Assembly: GCA_004154925.1 (NCBI GenBank)
Contig: QJNS01000013.1
Coordinates: 372,001-436,000, forward strand
DNA length: 64,000 nt
Origin: Monosporascus cannonballus
Taxonomy: Eukaryota; Ascomycota; Sordariomycetes; Xylariales
Direction of reading: 5' to 3'
The translations under genes and the position numbers were made by a program. Positions 1 to 12,870 of the stretch are shown piece by piece. The first letter of the stretch is position 1, and each line of letters begins with the position of its first letter. Below the pieces are notes generated by a model. It was not told the DNA's origin. It made no database searches and saw only the letters and a list, made by a program, of their open reading frames with translations.

Positions 1-612
1 AAGCTATTTATTTAATAAGGTAATTTATTAATTATTTCCGCCTTTGTAAACTTATATTTCCGATATAATCTGCTGAATTTTTTAAATTAATCGGGAACCG
101 TAATAGCAAAAAAAACGAAATTTTAATAAAATGGATATATCTGACAATATTATAAAAAAGTAAATTTATTTATAATATTTACTGGAAATCCGTATTTATA
201 TTAATTCGAGAATTTTAAAAATATATTTTTAAAAATAAATATTATAAATCTCGTAAAAATTTGTAATAAAGTTTAAATAAGTTAAACCTATTACCTTTTG
301 AATATTTTAATAATAATATCCTGTATTTCCGTTATCCGCCTTTTAATTATTTTTATAGCCGGCTTTAAAAAATTACTGGGATTATTTAAAAGTAATTCGT
401 TATTCATTTCGTTTTCGTATTTAGGTTTAAATAATCGGTAACGATTAATAATATTCGATATTAAATTTTTATTGTTTTGGATAATAAGAAATTCCGGAAT
501 AGGCAATACTCTTGGTTATATTATAATCTTTAATAACTTTAACGGATTTTAAGTAAATTGGCTAAATTTTAACGAAATTTATTAATCGGAAAAAAATAAT
601 TCGGGATTAATA
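1..612. other. AT-rich degraded DNA, no gene
   Basis: Very AT-rich sequence dense in stop codons on both strands. A 71-codon minus-strand open frame at 291-506 has a low-complexity composition typical of AT-rich filler and shows no domain. The composition is what is expected of a repeat heavily hit by RIP (C:G to T:A changes), but I could not assign this stretch to an element. Confidence 0.5.
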
Positions 613-614
613 TA

Positions 615-2013
615 CAGTAGGGGTGCAAAAGTCTCGGTAAATTTCTGCACGCTCCACAAAAACGCGTATTTCTTCCAATTTCAACGCCAACACCCTTCAT
701 ACTTTAATCATAAATAAACAACTCAATTTGGGTCCAATTGCTTCGCGAAAAGAATAGTTACCTTATACGAAAACGAAATGGAAGTCCGAAAAAAATTTAG
801 GCGACGGCTTTACCGAAATCGCGAGAAAATACGGAATATCCCTTATTACCGTCTAGGGCGTCTGTAATCGTTATACGCGTTAAAATTCAGCTCAATCTTT
901 GCCACATTCGGGTCGCCTACATAAACTTCGGCCGGTCCATAAAAAATATTTATAGCAATTTATTAATTTTAATCTTTTTATATTTATTACTAAACTTATC
1001 GAATTATATTATTTATATATTTTTAGGTAAACTTTAACGCGGTAATTTCGCCGAAAAAAGATAATACATTAATACGTACTTTAACGTCCGTTTTTAATTC
1101 CGGAATATACGAAACAAAACCTTTTTTGGGTTTTGGAATACCGTAATAAACCCCCCAAATAATAACGAAAAGTTTTATTTAATAACGAAACGAATATAAA
1201 TCGTAATTACGGTAAACAGGCGTAATAGGTTTTCCGCCGAAAAAATCTTTAATATATTATCCTTTTCCACCTTAATTATTACGTTAATTATTAACCGTTT
1301 TCCTTTAAATAAAAAAAATCTTATTTATTACCTAAATATGTACAGCCCCGATACAAAAAAACCGGCCAAACGCAAATATTTTGGGGTAGTATCCGGTATA
1401 AAAAACGGAACTTCCTAATAGCTTTTAATAAGGACCCTAAGGCCGCCCGGGGCGGAATAACCGGCCGCGTTTATCGTAATTACCTTAACAAATACCTTCC
1501 CAAATACCTTAATGGCGACTTTATTTTCATACAAAATAACGCTCCCGTTCATACCGCCCGAATCATAAAGAAATAGCTTTAAAGGCAGGCCGTCGAAATG
1601 CTGGAATGGCCCTTATATTCGCCCGACTTGAACCTTATCGAAAATATATAAAAGCTACTAAAAAAACGTATTTAAAAAAAAGAACCGAAATTTAGGTTAT
1701 TCGGCAATACGCAGGAAGCACTAGATTTACTTATTGCTATTACAATTACTATATAGGAAAATTTCGTAAAAAATATGTTGAATAACTTAATAAATAATAT
1801 ATTAAGGCGGATCGAAATTATAATTACAACTTAAGGCTGGTATATGAAATATTAAAATAACTTACCGTATACGTAATCCATTTATTTATAAATAATGAAA
1901 ATCGTTAGCAATTTTATTAAGAGTTGGTTGAAAAACGTATAAATGAAATTATGAAGGTGGTAGTTGAATATATGGGGTGTGGAGATTAAACCGAGACTTT
2001 TGCACCCCGACTA
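615..2013 (+). mobile_element. Tc1/mariner DNA transposon relic (complete ends, dead)
   Basis: The two ends form terminal inverted repeats sharing GGGGTGCAAAAGTCTCGG, read at about 620-637 on the plus strand and as the reverse complement at about 1991-2008. The element is flanked by the dinucleotide TA at 613-614 and 2014-2015, as expected for Tc1/mariner TA target duplication. Total length is 1399 bp, normal for the superfamily. The inside is far more AT-rich than active copies would be and is broken by stops. The degree of change fits RIP. It is one of the few repeats here with both ends intact. Confidence 0.88.
781..1790 (+). pseudogene. Tc1-family DDE transposase, stop-riddled
   Basis: Translation of the plus strand shows the classical end of a Tc1-type transposase: a QxNAPVHTA block at 1532-1558 and WPLYSPDLNLIEN at about 1606-1645. 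The second catalytic Asp (first N of QNNAPVHTA, codon 1535-1537) reads Asn, a G-to-A change. The catalytic Glu survives at 1640-1642. The two codons are separated by 34 residues, so the family signature is DD34E. The conserved Trp after the Glu reads as a TAA stop (1649-1651). An N-terminal HTH region is expected upstream but is not readable. Inactive copy. Confidence 0.8.
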
Positions 2014-2015
2014 TA

Positions 2016-3316
2016 ATTTAATAATTTAAACTTGTTATTTGTATACGTAAATATAAAGAAATTTAAGGCGTTTAATATTTTCGTTTATATTTTTAGATCT
2101 TTTTGCAATTATAATAAAAATTTTTTTTTTACTTAGGTAAACCCGTTTTTTTTGATTGGTATATTGCTGGCGATAAATATTGGATTAAATCGTTTTGAAG
2201 TTTACGATTAATATTTTTACTATTAATTTTATTATTAAGAAGATTTTTTAATTAATATTAGCAAATCCCAAAGAATATTTTTAAGTAAAGCTTATACGGA
2301 CTATTGGCTTATTAAAACGAAAATGTTCTAAAATATATTATTTAATAAATCGGTTTTATTTTTTCAATTCAATTAAGGAATATTAATTCTTTTCCAAATC
2401 TTTTTTTTCATAAACGAAATTATAAGCTTTATAATTTTATTCTTTTTTTATTTTCGTTAATAATTTAATCCATATCGTTAATTATAACGGCGTTACTTTA
2501 ACGTTAAATAATTTAAAACTTACGTAAATACGTTATTAATAACGTATTTCCGTTTTTAAATTTTAATAAATTAATATTTAATAATTGATTTTAATTGATT
2601 TTAATTAATTTTATATTTATTATCTTGTTTTTAAATATCCGAATTCTATTTTATTAAATAAGAGTTTTTAAGAAATACGTTATATTTTAAATTATGCCGT
2701 CGGTTTAGAACATAGGTAATTAATTTATGTTTTTAAACTTGGATATTTTTAAGCTTATAATTTTCCGAAATCGGGTTGTTAAAAATTTGTTCCGGATAAG
2801 GTTTCCTAAATATTTAATTTTAAAATATCCTTTTTTAATTAATAATATTTTAAAATTATTTTGTCGTTATCGATTATTCGTAATATAGTTATTTTATAAA
2901 GCGTAATATATATTTTTGCATTTCGATAACCGTAAATTATAATTACTTACGTTTTTAATTAAGATTTTATTTTTTTTAAGTATTAATCGAAAATATCAAA
3001 AGTTGCCTTAATAATTAATTAAAGCCAATTTCTTTTCCTTGGCAGCCAAATAAATTAGAATAAAGAGAATTAGTTTTAAGTAATATGGATAACCATTTTA
3101 TGTTATAATACGGAATGGGATTGTCGAAAAATAAAAAACTGAATCCGATTATATTAAATGTGTTAAATTTCGATAAATGAAAATCATAAAAGGCATGTTA
3201 AATGGTAATGATTACCGAAAATGCCTGAAGATTGAACCTATGGCGAAAAAGAACTTTTTAATATATATGCGAAGCTTGGACTTTTTGATTAGCCGAGCCT
3301 GACCATGGGTGTAACA
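2016..3316 (-). other. AT-rich repeat debris with a possible LTR end
   Basis: Most of this stretch is unreadable AT-rich debris. The last about 50 bases are less AT-rich and end GGGTGTAACA at 3307-3316. Read on the minus strand this is TGTTACACCC, which resembles the TGTTACGACCC and TGTTACTACCC LTR starts of the gypsy copies elsewhere in the window. It may be the 5' LTR of another minus-strand element that inserted into the gypsy copy to the right. I could not find its partner LTR. Confidence 0.3.
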
Positions 3317-3321
3317 CCCCG

Positions 3322-6126
3322 CCCCACTTTAATACCCGTTTTTTTTATATGTTATTCCCCTAAGTAATAAGATTTTTGTCATATCCTTATGTTTATATTC
3401 GTTACTATTACCGATCGAATATTGAGATTTTAGTTTTTTTATTTGTTAATAAAATATAAAACGAATTTTACCTAATTAATTTTTTAATTAATTAAAACTT
3501 CATATTGATATATTTATAATAATTCTATAATTATATCGTAATTCTCGAATAAAATAATATCGAAATTAACTATTTAATATCGTTTTTAAACAAAAATCTC
3601 GAAATAATTAATTTTACGTATACTTCTTTCGTTATCGTAAACGAATTCCTCACTTTCGGTATTCGTCGTTATATAAGGTTTTAACTTATATCTCTATACC
3701 AATTTAAATTCTTTAACTATATTTAATATAATATAATTTCCGCCTAAAACTTTATTATTTATTATTATAATATACCAGTACGTTCCTAATTATATTTCCA
3801 AAATAATAAAGTTATTAACGTATTTTATTATCGCGTTTAAAGTTTTTTTTGGGAATTTCCTTTAATTTCTTTAAATTTCGTTATTTTGTAGCTTTTATAT
3901 AAGTAACCTTTTTCTTTTAATTCCTGTTCGAATTTGTTAAGCCTTATCTGGATTTTTTCGTTTAACGCGTTAAGCTGTTATATTTATCGTTATTGCCTAG
4001 GTACTATTTTTTCGCATTATATTAATTATTTTTGATTTTATTGTACTTCTTTTTTATCGAATAAATTAATTTTTTATATTTACGACTATATGTTATTCTA
4101 CGTTATCTTAATTATTATTTTAAAAACCTCATTTAAATTAACGTATTTTTTCCTTGATAGTCTTTTTTTTCTAACGATCTGTACTATATATTAATTAAAA
4201 ATGGAAATTCGTAACAGTTTTTTGGCAATATATTTCTCTTATATGCTAAATTAATTTTTTTCGTTTAATAATTATATTATCTATAATAACAAAAAAGGTT
4301 TTTTTACGGGTATTATTTCTTTCGGGCCAGCTTTTTGTTTCGGTTAATTATTAAATATTTCCTGAAGTTATGGTTCGAAAATACTAATATTATTACTTAT
4401 TATCTTTATTATTTCCAGTACTGTTTAAAAAATCGAATCCTTTATAATATATACAGGTGATCCGTTTATAAATATATTATTTTTATTTTTTGTAATTAAA
4501 ATATTCTCGTCGTTAACAATATATGGCGTATATTTTGCCGTATTAATTAAGGGTTCCGTGATAAACTGCTTTTATTTAATTTTGGTATTCGCGTAATTAT
4601 CCTTATAACGTTTCTTATTATGTTCGTTATATGTATTAAGTTAGTTTTTTAGCTTTTCGCATTTTTTAGCGAATTCTTTGTTATAATAATTCTTATTAAA
4701 CCTTTTATTATAAGCCTAATACGTGTTTAGCTTAAATTATGTTAATAATTTTACAATTATTTCCTTAATTATTCCTAAATTATTTTTCTAATATAAAGGT
4801 TTAATTATTTTACCGTAATTCTTTGAGCTTTTTGCATTTATAAATTTTATATCCCATTTTACTACAATTAAAGCATTTAATTTAATTCCAATCTTATTTA
4901 TAGATAACGCCAAATTCTATAAGTCCTGGTGCCGTTTCGTAAAAAATAAAGAGTACGTCTTGTTTTTTCCCTTAATTAAATTTATTATATTCCGAATATA
5001 AAACATATTATCTCTTTTTCTGTTATTTTTTAAACTGTTTATTATTAATCTTAATTATTTTTATAGTATACCGGTTTAAGGTAATTAATTATTTAATCCG
5101 AATAGCCTTATTTTTCATAGTATCCTTTAACTTTTTATGAAATATATCGATAAAGGTATTTATTTCGTTATTTTCTTATTTTACTTTGGCCGTAAACTTC
5201 TTAAAAGTTACGGCGTATTTGGACGTAAGTTTTTTTTATTAAAATTACAGAAATTACTAGGCCGTAAATCGTTCTTTATCCGGATTACCGAAATTATTAC
5301 GTATTTTATTTTCGAAATTAATATAAAATAAAAAAGTTTTATTAGGAAAATTTTCCTTATCCGATTTTTTTATTTTTAGGAAATTTGTTATAATAAGTTT
5401 AAATTAATTAATTATATCTTCCGTTAGGTCTATTTTTACTATTATGACCTAATCCGCCGGGTCGCTAAGGTTTAAAAAATCAAAGTAAATTCGTACCAAA
5501 ATTAAAAAGATCTGAAAATTACCTTTCTTATCGTAAGGTTCCGGTTTCCTAGGCTTTATATAGGCGATAAAAGCTTAGGTAAATGGCGTAGCCTTAATTT
5601 AATAAATTTCTTTTTCTAATTCCCGCATTCGATTTTAAAATTATTAAATAAGAGTTTTTTAAATATTAGTTAATATTTTAACAGTATTAAATATTACTTA
5701 GAATTTAGCGGTATTATTAAATAAAAATATATAATATATAACGGCTTAACGATTTAACCAATTACTAAACCTTAAATTAACGGATTTATATTAACAGAAA
5801 TATCGTGGAAATCTGAATAATAAATACAGTAATCGTATTATATCTCTTAATACCAAAAATGCAAAAACGTATTACAAACGATTAATATTTATAAATATTA
5901 TAAATGAAAGTTATTTAAAATATAAAAATAATAAACGTATATATCTTTTCTGGATTAATTGGATTTCTATTAGATCTTGATACGGCCATAAATCTAATGG
6001 CCTTTCGATCCGGTTGGTTTTATATGGATTCATTTGGATCTTGCTGCCAAGAGAGATCCAAATCACGTGACCCTTTTTATGTGGGTCCAACCCTTTTCGA
6101 GACCGATTTTGGATTAGGTCGTAATA
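3322..6126 (-). mobile_element. Ty3/gypsy-type LTR element copy A (LTR plus gag region only)
   Basis: Minus-strand element fragment, closely similar over its whole length to copies B and C. The 5' LTR is 5737-6126. A gag-like region follows leftwards, with a retroviral-type zinc knuckle (pattern C-x2-C-x4-H-x4-C) near 4830-4875, where the His reads Tyr, consistent with a C:G to T:A change. The pol region present in the other copies is missing. Homology stops at about 3322, next to what may be another LTR end. On its right, sequence homologous to copy B pol begins immediately, so copy A seems to have inserted into copy B pol. Dead by stop codons. Confidence 0.65.
5737..6126 (-). repeat. 5' LTR of gypsy copy A (390 bp)
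   Basis: Ends on the plus strand in GGTCGTAATA, the RIP-altered form of the GGTCGTAACA end seen at the full-length copy. It aligns with 10124-10512 over its whole length. It aligns with the copy C LTRs only in the inner, lower-coordinate half, so the outer U3 part differs between subfamilies. Confidence 0.65.
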
Positions 6127-6131
6127 TAAAT

Positions 6132-9100
6132 CCTTTAATACATATCGAACAGTACTGCCCGAATTATCGCAATCTGTTATAAGCGTAAATATCCTTTTGT
6201 AGTGGTATTGAAAATTGTATAGCTAATTTTGGCCAATTTCTCTTCGAAGTCTAGTCGCCTGCGTAAGGCATTTACTTTGCCGTTTTTTAAGCCCTTTTTG
6301 TAAATAATAACGAAGTCGAAGTTCGCCAATTTTTCTACATATCGAAGTTATTGTTCTATAAGTTCCTTGGTCGTGATAAATTGGATAAAAATTTGATAAT
6401 CCGTATAAACCTTAACGTAATACAAATTTTCTTTTAAGAAATACTTAAACTTTTGAAATACCATAATAATGGCCATAAATTACTTATCTGGAATGCCGTA
6501 ATTAAGTTCGGTTCGTTTTAATTTGTACGAAAAAAATGCAATAAGATATAATTTGCCTCAATTATTTCGTTATCCGATTATTATGCCTAATATATAATCC
6601 AAAATATCGGTTTTTAACTTAATAAAACGGTTTAAATTATATATAATTAATACTGACTTGTTACTAATTACGTCCTTAATTTCTCGAAATGCTTTTTCTA
6701 TATTTAACGTTCATTTGAATTTCTTTTTTCGAAAAGTTTGTCAAGGGTATAATTATTTTATTAAATTTTCGAATAGATTTTCTGTAATAATTAACGAATC
6801 CGAGCAATATATATATTTCTTTAATTGTCGTTAACGTTTATTATTTTGAAATTATAACAATTCTTTTAAGGTTTATGTTAATATATTTTAAAATCGTAAT
6901 ATATTTCAAATATTTTATAATCTATATATAAAACTAACATTTTTTATATCAACAAATAATGTTACGTCCTATAAAGTTTAAAAATTTTTATAAACGTGTC
7001 CTATATATACCTTTTTCGTTTTTAAAAAAATTAAAATATGGTCGTGATAGCAAATAACGAAAATATTAAGGTATTTTTATAATATATACTTTATTATCCG
7101 TTAAAAAATTACTGGTATGTTTATAAATTTTATTAATATCACTAAATACTTAAATAATCCGTATTTTATTTTAAAAATTACTTGTTATTCGTATCCTTTT
7201 TTAATCCTAATAAGGTTATATTTATTTTTAAAATCAAATACTATAAAATATTGGCTTTCGTAAAATCGTTTTTTTATTTTTTGAATTAAAATTAATAATA
7301 TATAATTTTTAATAATAATATCGTTTAATTATCGGTAATTAAATATATATCGTAATTTTCCGTTTTTTTGGTACGAAAAATATCGCATATTCTATTAATA
7401 ATTTCGAAATTTAAATCTATTTTTTATAGCCGACTTTTTAGATATTTTTTAAAAATACGTAATTCGTTTCCGTTAAATTATAAATAAAATACAACTTTGT
7501 CGAAATTCTTTTTAAAAAACTATTTCATAATCTTATTCGTTATATTCTAATAATTTTGTATTAAGTTTTTTTCTGAAAAACTATTTATATTTATAACATT
7601 ATAATAACATATTAATTAGATTTTTTAATTTTTAAAGTTACTATTTTTATTATTTTAAATCGTTATTTAATTACTTTGATTTCGTTTTAATAGTAATAAT
7701 AATATATCGTATTCGTTTTTAATATCTACCTTTTTTTATATCTTATTTTTTTAAATAATAAACTGTTTATTGTATTTTTATATTTGTATTTATCGGCATT
7801 ACCGAGTAAATATTAAGATTCTAATTTCCTTTTTATTTATTAATAAGGTATAAAATTAACTTTACATAATTAATTTTTTTTATTAATTAAAATTCCGTAT
7901 TAACGTAGCCGTAATAATTTTAAGATTATAATGTAATTCTCGAATAAAACGATATCGAAATTAATGATTTGATATTATTTTTAATAAAAATTTCGAAATA
8001 ATTAATTTTACGTATAATCTTTCTATTATTATAAATAAATTCCTAATTTTCGGCATTTATCGTTATATAAGGTTTTAACTTATAGCTCCAGAATAATTTA
8101 AATTTATTAATTATATTTATTGCCATATAATTTCCGTTTAAAGCTCCGTAATTTACCATTACGATATACCAATACGTTCTTAATTATATTTTCAAATTGA
8201 TAAGGTTGTTAACATCTTTTATCGTTATATTTAAAGTTTTTTTTTTGGAAATTCTTTTTAATTTTTTGGGTTTCGTTATTTTGCAGCTTTTTTATAGGTA
8301 ATTTTTTTTACTTCCTGTTCGAATTTATTAAGCCTTATTTAGGTTTTTTCGTTTAACGTATTAAGCTGTTATATTTATTGTTATTAACGGTATATTAGTC
8401 TTTGAAATTACATTAAATATTTTTAATTTTATTATAAATTTTTGCCGTATTAAATAAACTTTTTTTATATTTGCAATTATATTTTATTATGTATTATTTT
8501 AATTATTATTTTAAAGAGTTTCTCTAAATTAATCTATTTCCTTTTTAATAACTTTTTTTCTGAGGATTTGTAATAAATATTAATCAAAAATAAATAACCT
8601 ATAATAATTTCCTAATAATATTTGTTTATTATATGCTAAATGAATTTTTAGTTAGTAATTATATTATCTATAATAATAAAAAATTCTTTTTACGGGCATT
8701 ACTTTTTTTCGGGTCAGCTTTTGTTTTAGCCAGTTACTGGATATTTTGTAAAGTTATAATTCGAAAATGTCGATATTATTACATATTATTTTTATTTTTT
8801 CCGATACGATTTGGAAAGTTAAATCCTTTATAATATATATGGGTAATTAGTTTAGAAATATTTTATTTTTATTTTTTATAATCGGGATATATTTGTCGTT
8901 AATAATATATAACGTATATTTTGGCGTATCGATTAAAGGTTTCGGAATAAATTTCCTTTATTTAATTCCGGTATTTGCGTAATTATTTTTATAATACGTC
9001 TTATTATATTCGCGATATTTATTAAGTTAGCTTTTTGGTTTTTTATTTCTTTTGTCGAATCTTTTATCGTAATGGTCCTTATTAAACCTTTTGTTATAAG

Positions 9101-10512
9101 CCTGATACGTATTTGGTTTGGATTATGTTAATAATTTTGTTATTATTTCCTTGGTTCTTCTGGATTATGTTTTCGGTATAGGGGTTTTGTTATTTTATTG
9201 TAATTCTTTAGGCTTTTTATATTTATAAACCTTATATTCTATTTTGCTATAATTAAAATACTTAATTTAGTTTCCGTTTTATTTATAACTAATATTAAAT
9301 TCCATAAATCCTAGCGCCGTTCTGTAAAAAATAAAAGATATATCTTATTTTTTTCATTGGTTAAATTTATTATATCTCGAACGTAAGGCATCTTATCCTT
9401 TGTTTTTCTTATCGATTTTTAATTATCGATTATTAATTTTAATTACTTTTATAATATACCGGTTTAAGGTACTTAATCGCTTAATCCGAATAACTTTATT
9501 TTTATATTATCTTTGAACCGTTTATAAAATATATTAATAAAGGTATTAGCTTTATTATTTTTTTATTTTGCCTTAGCCGCAAAGTTTTTAAAGGTTACCG
9601 CGTATTTAGACGTTAATCTTTATTGTCGAAATTATAAAAGTTATTAGGCCGCAAATCGTTTTTTATCCGGATTGCCGAAATTATTGCGCATTTTATTTTC
9701 GAAATTAATATAAAATAAAAAAAATCTTATTAATAAAATTTTTCTTATTCGATTTTTTTATTTCCAGAAAATTTCTTATAATGGCTTTAAAATAATTAGC
9801 CGTATTTTTCGTTAGGTATATTTTTATTATTAGGACTTAATCCGCCGAGTCGTTAAAGTTTAAGAAATAAAGGTAAATTCGTACTTAAATTAAAAAGGTT
9901 TAAAGGTTATTTTTTTTATCATCAGGTTTTAGTTTTTTAGGTTTTATATAAGCAAAAAGGGTTTATGAAAACGGTATAACCTTAATTTGTCGGATTTTTC
10001 TTTTTAATTCTCGAATTCGAACCTAAAACTATTAACTAAAGATCTTCTAAATATTAATTAATATTTTGTTAATATTAAATATTACTTAAAATTTAATAGT
10101 CTTATTGAACAAATTTTATAACGCATAATAGCTTAATAATTTAATTAATTATTAAATCTTAAGTTAACGGGTTTATATTAATAAGAATATCGTAACAATT
10201 TAAGTAATAAATATAATAATTATATCACGTTTTTTAAAATTAAAAATGCGGAAATATATTATAAAAAATTAATATTAATAAATATTACAAATTAAAATTA
10301 TTTAAATTAGGAAAATAATAAATATATATATCTTTTTGGATTAATTAGATCTTTATTAGATTTTGACATGGCTGTAGATCTAATAGCCTTTGGATCCCAT
10401 TGGTTCTATATAGATTTATTTGGCTCTTGCTGCTAAAAGAGATCCAAATCACGTGACTTTTTTCATATAGGTCCGACCGTTTTCGAGATCGATCTTGGAT
10501 TGGGTAGTAACA
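6132..10512 (-). mobile_element. Ty3/gypsy LTR element copy B (LTR, gag, RT, RNase H; 3' end lost)
   Basis: Minus-strand relic. Running leftwards it has the 5' LTR (10124-10512), a gag-like region (about 7750-10100, knuckle near 9220-9265 with both Cys and His altered), reverse transcriptase (about 6950-7500) and RNase H (about 6480-6650). In translation the RT keeps the gypsy-type context around a degraded Y-x-D-D-ILIF block. A block like the gypsy FLGFVNYYRRFI joins RT to RNase H near 6770-6810. An RNase H TD-x-x-DY block is visible near 6600. The pol sequence ends abruptly at the right edge of copy A. Many stops; no coding capacity. Confidence 0.75.
10124..10512 (-). repeat. 5' LTR of gypsy copy B (389 bp)
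   Basis: Plus-strand right end GGGTAGTAACA at 10502-10512, so the element-sense LTR starts TGTTACTACCC. It aligns with the copy A LTR throughout, including the outer U3. The next bases (10513 on) belong to different, copia-related sequence. Confidence 0.65.
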
Positions 10513-11745
10513 CAGGGCGTATATCGGGTACCTTATGGGATACGTAATTAGCAACATATATCGGATATGGATTTTTTCGGAATAACGCATTATTACCGTT
10601 AGGGATATTACTTTTAACGAAACGAAAAAATATTAGGGCAAACAGAAAAAATTTTCGTTCGAAATTGCGGAACTAAATGACCAGATTAATAATATCCTTA
10701 TTCCATTTGCAGTAATAACTTTTTTAAAAAGTTCAAAAATTGTTTTTAATAATAATTTCTTAAATATAGGTATTATTATAGGGATAAATAATTCGGCAAA
10801 GCAAAATAAGCCTAAAAAGGTTATTTACGATATTATCGTAATAAATATAAATTCTTTTAATTAAGAAATTTCATAAAAATTTTCATAAAAAGTTAAAAAA
10901 GTAAAACCTAATAATCCTTATAAAATTATTTCGGACGAAAATCTTTTTAATTCGGCAATTAACAATATCTCCGAAAAAGACGTTTTAAATACCCCTAATA
11001 AAACGAACGATTTAGAACGCAAAGTTATATAGCCTTATTTGCTTATATCGAAAGTTACTCCAGTTCTTAAAAAAGCTTTTAGCAATATTACGAATTATCG
11101 CCGGATAAAGCTCAAAATATATTACCAGATTTTTCTCAGTTACGGTAACGCCGTACGGACTTAAATTTCCTAGATTAATTAATTATTATCGATTTCGGAA
11201 CAAAAAACAAAAAGAAAAAAAGTTACTTTCGGCTAATATTAATTACAAGTTAGAATTCGAAAAAATTAATACGTATTTAACCGTATTTAACGTTATTTTT
11301 TCGATCATAATTAAGTATAATCGTTTATATCGTATTAATTTTTCCGCTACCCTCAAAAATTGGCAAAACGTTATACAGTATAAATATGTTAAAAATTAAA
11401 AAGTAATCGTATAGAACAAATAGAATTTGATATATCGGATAAAGTGATTAATTGCCGTTACCCTATTGCAAAAAGCGATTTAGGACGTAAGTTTCAATAG
11501 TATTTTTCCGTTAATATAAATATTTACATATAAATTTAACAAATACGGGATATTTTAGAAGTTTAAGGTTAGGCTTATTATCCGCGGTAATCTTTAGTTT
11601 CGTAAAAACCTTATCGGTTACGTTTTTATACTAACAAATAAGTTTTTTCGTATGCTTATAGTTATTATAACTCGATTTAATCTTAAATTTCGTTAGCTTA
11701 ATGCCGTTAACGCGTTTTTGAATAGCGATTTCGATAAGCTAATAT
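10513..11745 (+). mobile_element. Ty1/copia element, left part (up to early reverse transcriptase)
   Basis: Plus-strand frames, interrupted by stops, give the characteristic copia progression. At about 11330-11560 there is the linker before RT (a region like NFPATLKNW). A KARLVVRG-like block lies near 11560-11600, then ARTFR-MLxAIxxRFNL and the diagnostic LDAVNAFLN block at about 11690-11725. The reading ends at 11741-11745, inside the sentence that continues at 18417. The upstream gag and integrase parts are not recognisable, and copy B of the gypsy element abuts on the left. Heavily AT-shifted. Confidence 0.75.
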
Positions 11746-12123
11746 TGTGACGACTTGACGGTTTAACCAACTATTAAACCTTAAGTCGACGGGTTTATGT
11801 TAGCAGAAATATCGTGGGAACTTAAGTAATAGATACAGTAATTATATTATATCTTTTAATACCTTATTATTATAAACGATTAATATTCATAAATGTTATA
11901 AGTTAAAGCTATCTAATTATAGAAATAATAAGCGTACATGTTCTTTTTTTTTGGCTTGATTATTCGTAATTACGCCGTTAGTAATAATTACGATTACTTA
12001 AGATTACCTCTAATTATTAATGATTACTAGCTTGGCAGTGATCACCGTTACGTAACCCGGGAGATAGCCCGTATGCTCCTTATCTGACCGTCTTTTAAGA
12101 CCGGAGCTTATCGGGTCGTAATA
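11746..12123 (-). repeat. 3' LTR of gypsy copy C (378 bp)
   Basis: Begins TGTGACGACTTG and ends GGTCGTAATA on the plus strand. It pairs with 18040-18416. Mismatches between the two LTRs visible by eye are mostly C/T and G/A, as RIP would leave, so they cannot be used to date the insertion. The adjacent 12124-12138 is purine-rich on the element strand, which fits a polypurine tract. Confidence 0.85.
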
Positions 12124-12214
12124 CGGTTTTCCTTTTCTGTAAATCTTGCCTTTAAGATTTTTTTTCTTTTTTTTTGTTTTGCTTACTAAATAACCCCTCC
12201 TTTGTTCTTAATCA

Positions 12215-12870
12215 TGTCGTTTCGTATTTCCAAAATTCGTCGTGTTTCTCGTTTTTTTTACCGTTCGTCGTACTGATTTCGTAAAAGCTTTTAACGAATT
12301 CGGGTACGAAATTATGCCTTACTTTTATTATTTCTCGGAAAACCTAAGGTATAAAATAATGGAAAATATTTCAAAATATAAAAAATGTATTAATCGGGGT
12401 CGATTTTGCAATGGTACCGGTATGCTAATTTCTTCCTTGCAGAATATTCGTCGAAAATATTAACGTTTAGAACGTAAGAAGGCGCTTTCTGAAAAATGAC
12501 TGTTAAAGCTTTAACGACTTTATTTTAAGGCTTAATGTTGTTATTAGGAGGAAATAAAAAAAGCTTTTTTTCGTCTTATTTATTTACGTAAGCCAAAGGC
12601 GTTAGTTCGTTCGAAAGGCGTTATTATAGTATAGCGTAAGCTTTAATTATTGGACGAATTGGAGGAATAAGAATGTAGGGAATAAGAATAACTGGAAACC
12701 GTTATTGCAGTTGTTACGTTAGCATAGGCCGCGGCCAACTAGCCCGATATCCCGGTTATTAACTGGTCGACTGTAAACTTGGATGCGCCCGTTTTTGTTG
12801 ATAAAAGTTCTTTAATAGGCGCTAAGCGCTAATAAGATTTTTAGCGGATTCCCAGGTATTTTCGGAATTT
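12215..12870 (+). pseudogene. Antisense coiled-coil ORF relic inside gypsy copy C
   Basis: The plus strand, opposite to gag-pol, translates to a stop-broken but recognisable coiled-coil protein. There is a basic region, then LRKPKALVRSKG, then a DELEE acidic stretch (about 12650-12670), then an INWSTVNLDAP-like segment (about 12755-12790). The combination LRKQ..LLR..G..SLDELEEEE followed by a VIDWS-like tail is, from memory, common in repeat-associated ORFs of filamentous fungi. An ATG stands at 12215. It lies between pol and the 3' LTR. Function unknown; this copy cannot be translated. Confidence 0.45.
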
